From Caldovatus aquaticus (GTDB lineage: Bacteria > Pseudomonadota > Alphaproteobacteria > Acetobacterales > Acetobacteraceae): DNA of 64,000 nucleotides. The notes beneath the pieces are model-generated. The model saw only the letters and a list, made by a program, of their open reading frames with translations, did not search any database and was not told the origin of the DNA. How positions within the stretch are numbered: position 1 is the stretch's first letter; each line of letters begins with the position of its first letter. Of the stretch, positions 36,296 to 45,625 are shown piece by piece. The DNA is taken from assembly GCF_019458025.1 (NCBI RefSeq), contig NZ_JAHZUY010000002.1, positions 62,001-126,000 on the forward strand. Reading direction: 5' to 3'. The position numbers and the translations under genes are program-made.

Positions 36296-37705
36296 ATGAG
36301 CGGGACAGCACCGCCCTCGCCGGCCGGGCTTCCGGTCCACGTCATCGCCCGCGAGATCGCCGCCCGGCGGCTGTCGCCGGTCGAGCTGGTCGAGGACTGC
36401 CTCGCGCGCATCGCGCGGCTGGAGCCGCGGCTCGGCGCCTTCGTCGCGGTGCACGCCGCGGAGGCCCGCCTCGCCGCCGAGGCGGCGGACAAGGCGATCC
36501 GCGCCGGCCACGCGGTCGGGCCGCTGCACGGCATCCCGGTCGCGCTCAAGGATCTCGTGGAGATCGAGGGCCAGGTCGCGACCGGCGGCAGCGCGGTCTG
36601 GCGGAACCGCGTGGCGCGGCGGACGGCCACGCTGGCGCGCCGCCTGATCGGCGCCGGGATGATCCTCCTCGGCAAGACCCACACGGTGGAGTTCGCCTTC
36701 GGCGGCTTCGGCACCAACCAGCACCTCGGCACGCCGCGCAACCCCTGGGACGCCGCGGAGGCGCGCACGCCGGGGGGGTCGAGCAGCGGCTCGGGCGTGG
36801 CGGTGGCGGCGCACCTCGTGCCCTGCGCGATCGGCACCGACACCGGCGGCTCGGTGCGGCTGCCCGCCGCCTGGTGCGGCATCACCGGGCTCAAGACCAC
36901 GATCGGGCGCATCAGCACCCATGGCGTGCTGCCGCTCAGCCCCACCCTCGACACGCCGGGGCCGATGACCCGCAGCGTCGAGGATGCGGCGCTCCTGCTC
37001 GCGGTGCTGCAGGGGGCGGACCCGCGCGATCCGAAGACCCTCGGGCTGCGCGACGCCGAGCCGATGCCCGCGCTGCGGCGTGGCGTCGCGGGGCTGCGCC
37101 TCGCCCGGATGCCGGAGGCCGAGCGCCGCGACGTCCACCCGGAGGTGCTCGCCGCCTACGACCGCTCCCTCGAGGTGCTCGGCGGCCTCGGCGCGGAGAT
37201 CGTCGCGCTCGACCTGCCGCGCGGCTTCCGCGAACTCGGCGCGCTCAACGGCCGGATCATGTCCGCCGAGGCCTATGCGCTGCTCGGCGACATCGCCGAC
37301 GACCCCGCCCAGCCGATGGACGAGGCGGTGCGCCCGCGCATCCGCGCCGGCGCCGCCCTCTCCGCGCGCGACTACCTCGCCGCCCTGGCCGAGCGCGAGC
37401 GGCTGAAGGCCGGGTTCGCCGCCGCGATGGAGGGCGTGGACGCGGTGCTGACGCCGACCACGCTCACGCCGCCGCTCCGGCTCTCCGAGGTGGACCAGGA
37501 GACGACGCCGGCGGTGCTGACGCGCTGGGTGAACCTGCTCGACCTCTGCGCCCTCGCCCTGCCCAACGGCTTCACCGCCGGGGGCCTGCCGACCTCGCTG
37601 CAGATCGTCTGCCGCGGCGGGGAGGAGGCGATGGCGCTGCGCATCGGCTGGGCGTACCAGAACGCGACCGACTGGCACGAGCGCGTGCCGCCGCTCGCCG
37701 CCTAG
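36296..37705 (+). CDS. Amidase-signature family amidase
   Basis: 469 aa. The Ser-cisSer-Lys hydrolase core is intact: Lys in [26 protein letters not shown] and nucleophile Ser in [14 protein letters not shown]. It has no signal peptide. It is clearly different from the window's gatA (other loops, C-terminal [16 protein letters not shown]), so a catabolic amide or ureido substrate is likely but unidentified. The start ATG follows GCGGAGGACC; an out-of-frame ATG lies 5 bases upstream. It is followed by a solute-binding domain gene after 242 bases. Confidence 0.9.
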   Translation: MSGTAPPSPAGLPVHVIAREIAARRLSPVELVEDCLARIARLEPRLGAFVAVHAAEARLAAEAADKAIRAGHAVGPLHGIPVALKDLVEIEGQVATGGSAVWRNRVARRTATLARRLIGAGMILLGKTHTVEFAFGGFGTNQHLGTPRNPWDAAEARTPGGSSSGSGVAVAAHLVPCAIGTDTGGSVRLPAAWCGITGLKTTIGRISTHGVLPLSPTLDTPGPMTRSVEDAALLLAVLQGADPRDPKTLGLRDAEPMPALRRGVAGLRLARMPEAERRDVHPEVLAAYDRSLEVLGGLGAEIVALDLPRGFRELGALNGRIMSAEAYALLGDIADDPAQPMDEAVRPRIRAGAALSARDYLAALAERERLKAGFAAAMEGVDAVLTPTTLTPPLRLSEVDQETTPAVLTRWVNLLDLCALALPNGFTAGGLPTSLQIVCRGGEEAMALRIGWAYQNATDWHERVPPLAA

Positions 37706-37824
37706 AGCCGTTCGCGGGCGGCCGGGGACAGCCGGGGGCGTGACCGGCTCCGGGGACGACGCGCCAGGGTCGCCGCCGCGGGCACAGCCGAGCGAAAGCG
37801 GCCCTAGCGGCGGTGCCGCCCGGC

Positions 37825-37855
37825 TTGGCGCGCGGCGACGGCTGCCGCCTACTGT
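37825..37855 (+). promoter_or_regulatory. Candidate promoter for the solute-binding-domain gene
   Basis: TTGGCG (37825-37830), a 19-base spacer and TACTGT (37850-37855), the same -10 hexamer as at rpmG, about 93 bases before the ATG. The spacer is longer than optimal. Confidence 0.35.
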
Positions 37856-37947
37856 CGGCGGAGCCGATTCGCGCCCCCGGCCGTCCCCGGCCGTCCGCGA
37901 CCGGCTCCGGAGACGGCCTTCCCCGCACCGCAACGGAGCCGCGACGC

Positions 37948-38673
37948 ATGTCCCCCGAGATCCTCCGCGAGCTTGCCCCGACCGGCGTCCTGCGCGCCGG
38001 CATCAACCTCAGCAACTTCCTGCTCGTCACCGGCCGCAGCCCCGCGGGCGAGCCGGAGGGGGTGGCGCCCGACATGGCGCGCGCGCTCGCCGAGCGGCTC
38101 GGCGTGCCGGTGCGCTACGTGCCCTACCCGCGGCCGGGCGAGCTCGCGGACGCGGTGGGGACCGGCGCCTGGGACGTCGGGCTGATCGGCGCCGAGCCGC
38201 AGCGCGCCGAGAAGATCGCCTTCAGCCCCGCCTACTGCGAGATCGAGGCGACCTACCTGGTGCCTGCCGGCTCGCCGATCGCCTCGATCGCGCAGGTGGA
38301 CCGCCCCGGGGTGCGGATCGCGGTCACCGCGCGCTCGGCCTACGACCTCTGGCTCGCGCGCAACATCCGCCATGCGACGCTGGTGCGCACGGAGACCCTC
38401 GACGCCGCCTTCGAGCGCTTCGTCGCCGAGGGGCTCGAGGTGCTGGCCGGGCTGCGCCCGCGCCTGCTCGCCGACGCGGAGAAGCTGCCGGGCTCGCGCC
38501 TCCTGGAGGGCAGGTTCACCGCCGTGCAGCAGGCGATCGGCACGGCGCGCGCGAATGCGGCCGGGGCCGCGTTCCTGCGCGCCTTCGTCGAGGAGGCGAA
38601 GGCCTCGGGCCTGGTCGCGCGCCTGATCGCGCGCCACAAGGTGCGCGGCCTGTCGGTGGCGCCGCCGGCCTGA
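37948..38673 (+). CDS. Solute-binding protein family 3-like domain, no signal peptide
   Basis: 241 aa. It has the family 3 periplasmic-binding fold: GVLRAGINLSNFLL, PDMARALAERLGVPVRYVPYP, GAWDVGLIGAEPQRAEKIAFSPAY and GVRIAVTARSAYDLWL match amino-acid ABC binding proteins such as ArtJ or GlnH. There is no hydrophobic leader: it starts MSPEILRELAPTG, and an in-frame ATG at 37813 adds only Pro/Arg/Gly residues. No permease or ATPase gene is adjacent. The product is therefore probably cytoplasmic, either an enzyme-like sensor or a domain adapted to bind a small acid. Confidence 0.78.
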   Translation: MSPEILRELAPTGVLRAGINLSNFLLVTGRSPAGEPEGVAPDMARALAERLGVPVRYVPYPRPGELADAVGTGAWDVGLIGAEPQRAEKIAFSPAYCEIEATYLVPAGSPIASIAQVDRPGVRIAVTARSAYDLWLARNIRHATLVRTETLDAAFERFVAEGLEVLAGLRPRLLADAEKLPGSRLLEGRFTAVQQAIGTARANAAGAAFLRAFVEEAKASGLVARLIARHKVRGLSVAPPA

Positions 38674-38691
38674 GGCGGCGGCGCGCCGCCG

Positions 38692-39489
38692 CTACCGCCC
38701 CATTCCCTGCGACACGCCGAGCGCCGGCGCCGACGTCCGCCCGCCGTCCACGACGTACTGCGCCCCGGTGACGTTGCTCGCGAGGTCGGAGCAGAGGAAC
38801 AGCACGACGTTCGCCACCTCCTCCGGCGTGCCGTAGCGCCGGAGCGGGATCGCGGCGGCGTAGCGCTCCTCCACGCTCTCCGGGTTGTTCGGCGAGACCT
38901 GGCGGGCGATGTCCTGCACCATGCGCGTCGCGATCGGCCCCGGGCAGACCGCATTGACGCGGATGCCGAGCGGCCCGACCTCGCCCGCCGCCACCTTGGT
39001 CAGCCCGATCACCGCATGCTTGGAGGCGACATAGGCCGGCATCCCCGCGGTGCCGACCAGCCCGGCGATCGAGGCGGTGTTCACCACCGCCCCCCGCCCC
39101 TGGCGGATCATCACCGGCAGCACGTGGCGGAGGCCGAGGAACACGCCCTTGACGTTGACCGCCATCACCGCGTCGAAGACCGCCTCGTCGTACTCGGCGG
39201 TCGGCGCGATGCGGCCCTCGATGCCGGCGTTGTTGTGGAAGCAGTCGATCGCGCCGAAGGCGTCGAGCGCCGCCTGCACGTAGCCCTGCACGTCGGCCGC
39301 GCGGGTCACGTCCGCGGCGCAGAAGATCGCCCGGCCCCTGCCGATCTCGGCGGCGAGCGCGGCGCCCGCCTCGGCGTCGCGGTCCACGACCACCACCTTC
39401 GCCCCGCCGCGGGCGAAGCCGAGCGCGACGGCGCGCCCGATCCCGTTGGCGCCGCCCGTCACCACCGCCACCTTGCCGCTGAAGTCCAT
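38692..39489 (-). CDS. SDR-family oxidoreductase
   Basis: 265 aa, canonical short-chain dehydrogenase. VTGGANGIGRAVALG binds the cofactor; VVVDRDAEAG with its Asp favours NAD. NNAGIEG, the Asn in VNVKGVF, the Ser in NTASIAG and Tyr-x3-Lys in PAYVASKHAV complete the tetrad; NAVCPGPIATRM follows. The C-terminus GAQYVVDGGRTSAPALG is normal. The ATG at 39489 is the family start; an in-frame start at 39903 would run through non-coding DNA. Convergent with the solute-binding-domain gene. Confidence 0.88.
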   Translation of the reverse strand: MDFSGKVAVVTGGANGIGRAVALGFARGGAKVVVVDRDAEAGAALAAEIGRGRAIFCAADVTRAADVQGYVQAALDAFGAIDCFHNNAGIEGRIAPTAEYDEAVFDAVMAVNVKGVFLGLRHVLPVMIRQGRGAVVNTASIAGLVGTAGMPAYVASKHAVIGLTKVAAGEVGPLGIRVNAVCPGPIATRMVQDIARQVSPNNPESVEERYAAAIPLRRYGTPEEVANVVLFLCSDLASNVTGAQYVVDGGRTSAPALGVSQGMGR

Positions 39490-39901
39490 GCCGGGTCCCT
39501 CCCGCTGCTCCGCGGGGGCGACCTTAGCGCGGACCCGACGCGAGTCGCAGCCGGGAGGCGAATCGCCCCCGCGCCCGGCGCGTCGCGAGGGATGGCGGCG
39601 CGGGGCCTCCCTGTGCACGCAGGCCGGTCCGCCGTAGGTTGCGGATCGGCAGGGGCGGGCGCGACCGGCGCGCCGCGGCGGAATCCGGCAGCGGCCGGCC
39701 CGGCGGGGGTCCTCGGCGGCAGGCGAACCGCGGCGGCCGCTGCGCGACAGGGGGCGAGGGGCAGCAGGGTTCCTTCCGGATGCGACAGGCGGCGAACACG
39801 CGGCGCGAGGGCCCTGGCCGGCCCGAGGCGGGCGCCGGCAAGGCGCGACCGGCGCGCCGGCCGGGACCGCCATCCGCGACGATCCGTGCCGTGCCTGCGG
39901 C
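39490..39901. other. 412-base gap without a recognisable gene
   Basis: No reading frame here has recognisable protein motifs. A 16-base direct repeat (GCGCGACCGGCGCGCC) occurs at 39659-39674 and 39843-39858. The gap presumably holds the divergent promoters of the SDR gene and the membrane-protein gene, but no convincing -35/-10 pair stands out. Confidence 0.5.
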
Positions 39902-41632
39902 ATGTCCGGCCGTCACGTCCGGGCGGCTCGGGACGCGTCCGTGCTGAGGGCCCAGGGCCGCGCCCCCGACAGGGAGGCCGGGCAGGCCGCGGCGGCGACC
40001 CGCCGCATCGCGGCCCTGCTCGCGGTCGCCGGGGGAGCGCTGGCGGCGATCGCCACGCTCGGCCCGCGCGTCCTGGACATCCGCGACCTCGGCTGGCTGC
40101 TGCACGGGACGCTGGGGCCCGATCCGGTTTCCTACCTGCTCGCCTGGACCTATTTCGCCGCCTCGCCCTGGTCCTGGCCGCCCGGCCTCAATCCCGGCTA
40201 CGGCCTCGAGCTGTCGAGCGCGCTCTTCTACGCCGACGCGCTGCCGCTGCTCGCCTTCGCCGCCAAGGCGCTGCGGCCGCTGCTCGACATCCCGCAGTAC
40301 TGGGGCCCCTGGCTGGCGCTGAGCGCGGCTCTCCAGGCCGGCTTCGCCTGGCGGCTGCTGGGGCTCGCGGTCGCCGACCCGGTGGCGCGGGCGCTCGGCG
40401 CGGTGCTCTTCGCCTGGCAGCCGATGCTGCTGAACCGGATGGGCGGGCACTTCGCGCTGGCGGCGCAGTGGGCGCTGCTCTGGGCGCTCTGGCTCTGCCT
40501 CCGCGATCCGCCGCGGCGCCAGACGCTGCACTGGGCCGCCTGCCTCGGCACCGTGGCGATGCTCAATGCGTACATCCTGGCGATGGGCGCCGGGCTCTGG
40601 GCGGCGGACTGGCTGGCGCGGCTGCTGCGCGCGCGCGGCGAGGGCGGGATCGGCGCCGGGCGGCTCGCGGTGCAGGCGGCGGTGGTGCCTGCGGTCGCCG
40701 CGGCGGCGCTCTGGGCCGCGGGCTTCTTCACCATCGCCGGCCGGCTCGTGCCCGTGGGGCCCGGCTATGCCGAGACCCAGCTCGACCTGACCGCCCCCTT
40801 CGACGCGGTCGAGTGGGGCCGGCTGCTGCCGGCGCTGCCCGGCCTCCGGCACTGGGAGCATGGCGGGTCCTATCTCGGGGCCGGGACGCTGCTGCTGCTG
40901 GCGGTCGCGGCGGGGCTGCTCGGCCGCGGCCGGCCACGGGCGGCGCTGCGGCGCCATGCGGTGCTGGTCGCGGCGCTGGCCGCCATGCTCGCCTTCGCCG
41001 TGTCCCATCGCGTGGCCGTCGCGGGCCACGTGGTCGTGCTGTTCGAGCTGCCGGAGCCGGCGCGCCCGCTGGCCGACCTGCTGCGCGCGTCGGAGCGCTT
41101 CTTCTGGCCGCTGGCCTATGCGGCGATCTTCGCGGCGATCGCGCTGGTGGCCGGGCGGCTGCCCCGGCGGTCGGCGCGCCTGCTCCTCGCCGCCGTCCTC
41201 GCGCTGCAGATCGCCGACATCGAGGCGGGCATGGCGCGGGTCCGTGCGCTGGTCGCCGCGGCGCCGCCGGCCACGGCGGAGCGGCTGGCGGACCCGTTCT
41301 GGGAGGAGGCGGCCCGGCGCTACCTCCGGGTGCGCGCGGTGCCGGCCGGCAATTTCGGCCCGCACTGGGAGGAGATCGCGCGCTTCGCGGCGCGACACGG
41401 GCTGCCGACCGACGCCGTCTATCTCGCGCGGGTGGATCCCGATGCGGTCGCGGCCCTCAACGCCCGTGTCCTGGGCGATCTGGCGGCGGGGCGATGGGAA
41501 GGCGGGACGCTCTACGTCCTGCGCGACGCTGCGACGTGGACGCTGGTCGCGGCGCGGGCCGATCCGACGCGGGACCTGCTCGCGATCGTGGACGGCGTGT
41601 CGGTCTTCGCGCCGGGCTGGCACGCGCCGTGA
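39902..41632 (+). CDS. Polytopic membrane protein, DUF6311-like
   Basis: 576 aa. About 10-11 hydrophobic segments span residues 35-440, followed by a soluble C-terminal 130 residues. The segments DIRDLGWLLHGTLGPDP, AASPWSWPPGLNPGYGLELS, LFYADALPLLAFAAKALRPL and PQYWGPWLALSAALQAGFA resemble DUF6311 proteins, a group of GT-C-like membrane proteins that may act on polyisoprenyl-linked sugars. Function is not established, and a glycosyltransferase role is only inference. The gene stands alone, with gaps of 412 and 564 bases on its sides. Confidence 0.7.
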   Translation: MSGRHVRAARDASVLRAQGRAPDREAGQAAAATRRIAALLAVAGGALAAIATLGPRVLDIRDLGWLLHGTLGPDPVSYLLAWTYFAASPWSWPPGLNPGYGLELSSALFYADALPLLAFAAKALRPLLDIPQYWGPWLALSAALQAGFAWRLLGLAVADPVARALGAVLFAWQPMLLNRMGGHFALAAQWALLWALWLCLRDPPRRQTLHWAACLGTVAMLNAYILAMGAGLWAADWLARLLRARGEGGIGAGRLAVQAAVVPAVAAAALWAAGFFTIAGRLVPVGPGYAETQLDLTAPFDAVEWGRLLPALPGLRHWEHGGSYLGAGTLLLLAVAAGLLGRGRPRAALRRHAVLVAALAAMLAFAVSHRVAVAGHVVVLFELPEPARPLADLLRASERFFWPLAYAAIFAAIALVAGRLPRRSARLLLAAVLALQIADIEAGMARVRALVAAAPPATAERLADPFWEEAARRYLRVRAVPAGNFGPHWEEIARFAARHGLPTDAVYLARVDPDAVAALNARVLGDLAAGRWEGGTLYVLRDAATWTLVAARADPTRDLLAIVDGVSVFAPGWHAP

Positions 41633-42288
<656 letters not shown>

Positions 42289-42448
42289 GCGAACCGGGAC
42301 CGTCCTATTAGATACCGGCGCCTCGCGGTGCAACCGCGCGCCGCCGCCGTTCCGGCGCCCCGCGCCCTCTCGGCACGGTGGCGCGCTCTTCCCACTGCCA
42401 GGCGCCGGCAGACCGGCCCTCCCCGGCCCTGCCACCCGACGCGCGGCA

Positions 42449-42471
42449 CCGCGGCGCCGTCGCCGCCGCGG
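42449..42471 (-). terminator. Hairpin at the end of the ribosomal cluster
   Basis: An 8-bp stem (CCGCGGCG/CGCCGCGG) with a 7-base loop begins 12 bases beyond the rplQ stop. It is well placed to end the long ribosomal transcript, but there is no T-tract. Confidence 0.4.
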
Positions 42472-42482
42472 CCCGCCCGGTC

Positions 42483-42920
42483 TCAGGCGGCAGCGGCGGC
42501 GTCCGCCTGCCCGGTGTCCTCCGCCTCGCGCTTCGGGCCGCTGCCCAGCCCCTTCGCCGCGGGATTGCGGTCCACCAGCTCGATCACCGCCATGGTCGCG
42601 GAATCGCCCTGGCGGATGCCCGCCCGCAGCACGCGGCAGTAGCCGCCGGGGCGGGTGCGGTAGCGCTCCGCCAGCTCGCCGAACAGCTTCGCGACCACCG
42701 CCTCGTCCATCAGCTTGGCATAGGCCTGGCGGCGCGCGTGCAGCCCGCCACGCTTGCCGAGCGTGATGATGCGCTCGACATAGGGCCTGAGCTCCTTGGC
42801 GCGCGGCAGGGTCGTGGTGATCTGCTCGTGCCTGAGGAGCGAGGTCGCGAGGTTGCGGAGCATGGCGAGCCGATGATCCGTCGGCCTGCCGAGCTTCCGG
42901 CCGGAGACGCCGTGGCGCAT
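42483..42920 (-). CDS. rplQ: 50S ribosomal protein L17
   Basis: 145 aa; bL17 near the tunnel exit. It begins [20 protein letters not shown] and includes [18 protein letters not shown] and the [11 protein letters not shown] region. The C-terminal Ala/Glu tail is variable in the family. It is the last gene of the alpha cluster, 32 bases after rpoA. Confidence 0.97.
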   Translation of the reverse strand: MRHGVSGRKLGRPTDHRLAMLRNLATSLLRHEQITTTLPRAKELRPYVERIITLGKRGGLHARRQAYAKLMDEAVVAKLFGELAERYRTRPGGYCRVLRAGIRQGDSATMAVIELVDRNPAAKGLGSGPKREAEDTGQADAAAAA

Positions 42921-42952
42921 GATATTATCCGATCCCTAGACCTTCGCCGTGC

Positions 42953-43969
42953 TCAGAACGGCTCTTCGAGCTTCTTCGCAAGCTCCTCGATGTTCTCCGG
43001 CGGCCAGCCCGGCACGGTCATGCCGAGCGACAGGCCCATGGAGGCGAGGACCTCCTTGATCTCGTTCAGCGACTTGCGGCCGAAGTTCGGCGTGCGGAGC
43101 ATCTCCTGCTCGGTCTTCTGCACCAGGTCGCCGATATAGACGATGTTGTCGTTCTTCAGGCAGTTCGCCGAACGGACGGAGAGCTCGAGCTCGTCCACCT
43201 TGCGCAGCAGGTTGCGGTTGAAGGGGAGCTCCTCGCGGACCTCCTCCACCTTGCGCTCGCGCGGCTCCTCGAAGGTGATGAAGAGCTGGAGCTGGTCCTG
43301 CAGGATGCGGGCGGCGAGGCCGACCGCGTCCTCGGGCGTGACGGTGCCGTTGGTCTCGACCGTCAGCACCAGCTTGTCGTAGTCCGTCACCTGGCCGACG
43401 CGGGTCGGCTCCACGCGGTAGGCGACGCGGCGCACCGGCGAGTAGATCGCATCCACCGGGATCAGGCCGATCGGCGCGTCCTCCGGCCGGTTCTGCGCCG
43501 CCGGGACGTAGCCCTTGCCGGTCGCGACCGTCAGCTCCATCGAGAGCTTGGCGCCCTCGTCGAGGGTGCAGAGCACCAGCTCGGGGTTGGCGATCTCGAT
43601 GTCGCCGGTGGTCTGGATCTGCCCCGCCGTCACCTCGCCGGGCCCGGTCGCGGTGAGCTGCAGGCGCTTCGGCCCCTCGCCCTGGTAGCGGATGGCGAGC
43701 TGCTTGATGTTGAGGACGATGTCGGTCACGTCCTCGCGCACGCCCGGGAGCGAGCTGAACTCGTGCAGCGCGCCGTCAATGCGCACCGCCGTGACCGCCG
43801 CCCCCTGCAGCGAGGAGAGCAGCACGCGGCGCAGCGCGTTGCCGAGCGTCATGCCGAAGCCGCGCTCCAGCGGCTCGGCGACGATGGTGGCGAAGCGGCT
43901 CGGGTCCGCGCCCGGCTCGACCTCGAGCTTCTCGGGGCGGATCAGCGAGCGCCAATTCTTCTCGATCAC
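42953..43969 (-). CDS. rpoA: RNA polymerase alpha subunit
   Basis: 338 aa. The N-terminal domain (to about 230) dimerises and nucleates RNA polymerase assembly; [21 protein letters not shown] is the conserved dimer-interface motif, here recognised from its core [13 protein letters not shown] linker follows, then the C-terminal helix-hairpin-helix domain ([18 protein letters not shown]) that contacts promoter UP elements and activators. The GTG at 43969 is chosen: GAGGAGAG lies about 9 bases upstream, and the product [15 protein letters not shown] matches the family start; ATG 44005 would add 12 residues. Gap to rpsK 40 bases. Confidence 0.97.
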   Translation of the reverse strand: MIEKNWRSLIRPEKLEVEPGADPSRFATIVAEPLERGFGMTLGNALRRVLLSSLQGAAVTAVRIDGALHEFSSLPGVREDVTDIVLNIKQLAIRYQGEGPKRLQLTATGPGEVTAGQIQTTGDIEIANPELVLCTLDEGAKLSMELTVATGKGYVPAAQNRPEDAPIGLIPVDAIYSPVRRVAYRVEPTRVGQVTDYDKLVLTVETNGTVTPEDAVGLAARILQDQLQLFITFEEPRERKVEEVREELPFNRNLLRKVDELELSVRSANCLKNDNIVYIGDLVQKTEQEMLRTPNFGRKSLNEIKEVLASMGLSLGMTVPGWPPENIEELAKKLEEPF

Positions 43970-44009
43970 GGTCCGTCTCTCCTCTGCCCCCGCGCCGCGC
44001 GGCACGCGC

Positions 44010-44420
44010 TCAGACGCGGCGGCGCTTGCGCGGGCGGCAGCCGTTGTGCGGAATGGGGGTCACATCGCGAATGGCGGTGATGTTGAAGCCCACGGCCTGC
44101 AGGGCGCGCAGCGCGCTCTCGCGGCCGGAGCCGGGGCCGCTGACCAGGATCTCCAGCGTCTCCATGCCGTGCTCGCGCGCCTTGCGGCCGGCATCCTCGG
44201 CCGCGACCTGCGCGGCGTAGGGCGTGGACTTCCGGCTGCCCTTGAAGCCCTGGCTGCCGGCCGAGGACCAGGCGATGGCGTTGCCCTGCGCGTCGGTGAT
44301 GGTGACGATGGTGTTGTTGAAGGTCGCGAGGACGTGCGCCACGCCGGTGGCGATGTTCTTGCGCTCCTTCCTGCGGACGGGGCCGGCGCCGCGGGCGCCG
44401 GCGCGGGGCTCACGCGCCAT
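44010..44420 (-). CDS. rpsK: 30S ribosomal protein S11
   Basis: 136 aa; uS11 of the platform. It has [41 protein letters not shown] and the C-terminal [18 protein letters not shown], all diagnostic. About seven residues longer than E. coli S11 at the N-terminus. It begins one base after the rpsM stop. Confidence 0.97.
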   Translation of the reverse strand: MAREPRAGARGAGPVRRKERKNIATGVAHVLATFNNTIVTITDAQGNAIAWSSAGSQGFKGSRKSTPYAAQVAAEDAGRKAREHGMETLEILVSGPGSGRESALRALQAVGFNITAIRDVTPIPHNGCRPRKRRRV

Positions 44421-44421
44421 C

Positions 44422-44799
44422 TTACTTCGTCACCTTCTTCTTGCCGGCGATCGGCACCGCCTTGCCCTTGCGCGTGCGCGCGTTGGTGTGGGTGCGCTGG
44501 CCGCGCACCGGGAGGTTCCGCCGGTGCCGCAGGCCGCGGTAGCAGCCGAGGTCCATCAGGCGCTTGATGTTCATCGCCACCTCGCGCCGCAGGTCGCCCT
44601 CGACGCGGTACTCGCGGTCGATCAGCTCGCGGATGCGGAGGACCTCCTCGTCGGTGAGCTGGTTCACCCGCCGGTCCTCGGGGATCCCGAGCTTCTCGCA
44701 GATGTCCTTCGCGTTCTTCGGGCCGATCCCGTAGATGTAGCGGAGGCTGATCACCACCCGCTTGTTGGTGGGGATGTTCACGCCGGCGATGCGCGCCAC
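44422..44799 (-). CDS. rpsM: 30S ribosomal protein S13
   Basis: 125 aa; uS13 of the head, contacting the P-site t[38 protein letters not shown] and the basic tail [16 protein letters not shown] are typical. It starts the alpha cluster after a 145-base gap below adk that contains a GC hairpin. rpmJ, which precedes rpsM in many bacteria, is not present here. Confidence 0.97.
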   Translation of the reverse strand: MARIAGVNIPTNKRVVISLRYIYGIGPKNAKDICEKLGIPEDRRVNQLTDEEVLRIRELIDREYRVEGDLRREVAMNIKRLMDLGCYRGLRHRRNLPVRGQRTHTNARTRKGKAVPIAGKKKVTK

Positions 44800-44899
44800 G
44801 TCGTCTCTCCTGGAGCCCGTCGCTCCTTCTCGCGCCGGCCGCCGCCGGCGAGGGGTGTCCGCAAGGTTTCAGGCAATGGGAATGGGCGGCCGGAACGCG

Positions 44900-44920
44900 C
44901 CCCGGCCGCGGAGGCCGGGG
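44900..44920 (-). terminator. Hairpin between adk and rpsM
   Basis: An 8-bp stem (CCCCGGCC/GGCCGGGG) with a 5-base loop lies about 25 bases past the adk stop. No T-tract follows, so it may be an attenuator or processing site rather than a full terminator, since rpsM continues on the same strand. Confidence 0.35.
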
Positions 44921-44944
44921 ACATACCGCCTGGCCCCCGCCTCG

Positions 44945-45625
44945 TCAAGTCTGCGTGGGGGGCGGCGCCTCCGGCCCGGCGCCGGCCAGGATCGCCTCGA
45001 TCTGGCGCGCCACCTCGTCCATCGGCGCCATCCCGTCCACCACGCGGAGCTTCCCCTGGGCCGCGTAGTAGGGCAGCAGGGGCGCGGTCTGGCGATGATA
45101 GGCCTCGAGCCGGGCCTTGACCGTCTCGGCCTTGTCGTCGGCGCGGCGGGTGAACTCCGTCCCGCCGCAGACGTCGCAGACGCCCGGCGTGCGGGGCCGC
45201 TTGAAGCGGTCGTGATAGCCCTCGCCGCAGCGCGCGCAGGTGAAGCGGCCGGAGATGCGCTCGACCAGCGCGGCGTCGTCCACCCGCAGCTCGATCACAT
45301 GATCGAGCGCGAGGCCCTTCTCGCGCAGCATCCGGTCCAGCGCCTCGGCCTGCGGCACGGTGCGGGGGAAGCCGTCCAGGATGAAGCCCCGGGCGCAATC
45401 CGGCTGCGAGACGCGCTGGGCGAGCATGGCGGTGATGATGGCGTCGGGGACCAGCTCGCCCCGCTCCATGATCGCCTTCGCCTCGCGCCCGATCGCGGAG
45501 CCCGAATTCACCTCGGCGCGCAGCATGTCGCCGGTGGAGATCTGGGCGAGGCCGTACTTCTCCGCCAGCCGTTTCGCCTGGGTGCCCTTGCCCGCCCCCG
45601 GAGGGCCCAGAAGGATGAGGTTCAT
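44945..45625 (-). CDS. adk: Adenylate kinase
   Basis: 226 aa; interconverts AMP+ATP and 2 ADP. The P-loop [18 protein letters not shown]-binding [10 protein letters not shown] and [13 protein letters not shown] are intact. The long LID carries four Cys in two CxxC pairs (CARC near 129 and CDVC near 149), so it is the zinc- or metal-stabilised LID type common in alphaproteobacteria. The ATG overlaps the secY stop by 4 bases. A Pro/Thr tail of about 10 residues ends the protein. Confidence 0.97.
   Translation of the reverse strand: MNLILLGPPGAGKGTQAKRLAEKYGLAQISTGDMLRAEVNSGSAIGREAKAIMERGELVPDAIITAMLAQRVSQPDCARGFILDGFPRTVPQAEALDRMLREKGLALDHVIELRVDDAALVERISGRFTCARCGEGYHDRFKRPRTPGVCDVCGGTEFTRRADDKAETVKARLEAYHRQTAPLLPYYAAQGKLRVVDGMAPMDEVARQIEAILAGAGPEAPPPTQT

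Noticed and set aside
44800-44944. Possible rpmJ (L36) between adk and rpsM
   Set aside because: The 145-base gap was read on both strands; no short Lys/Arg-rich frame with the Cys/His zinc pattern of L36 is present.
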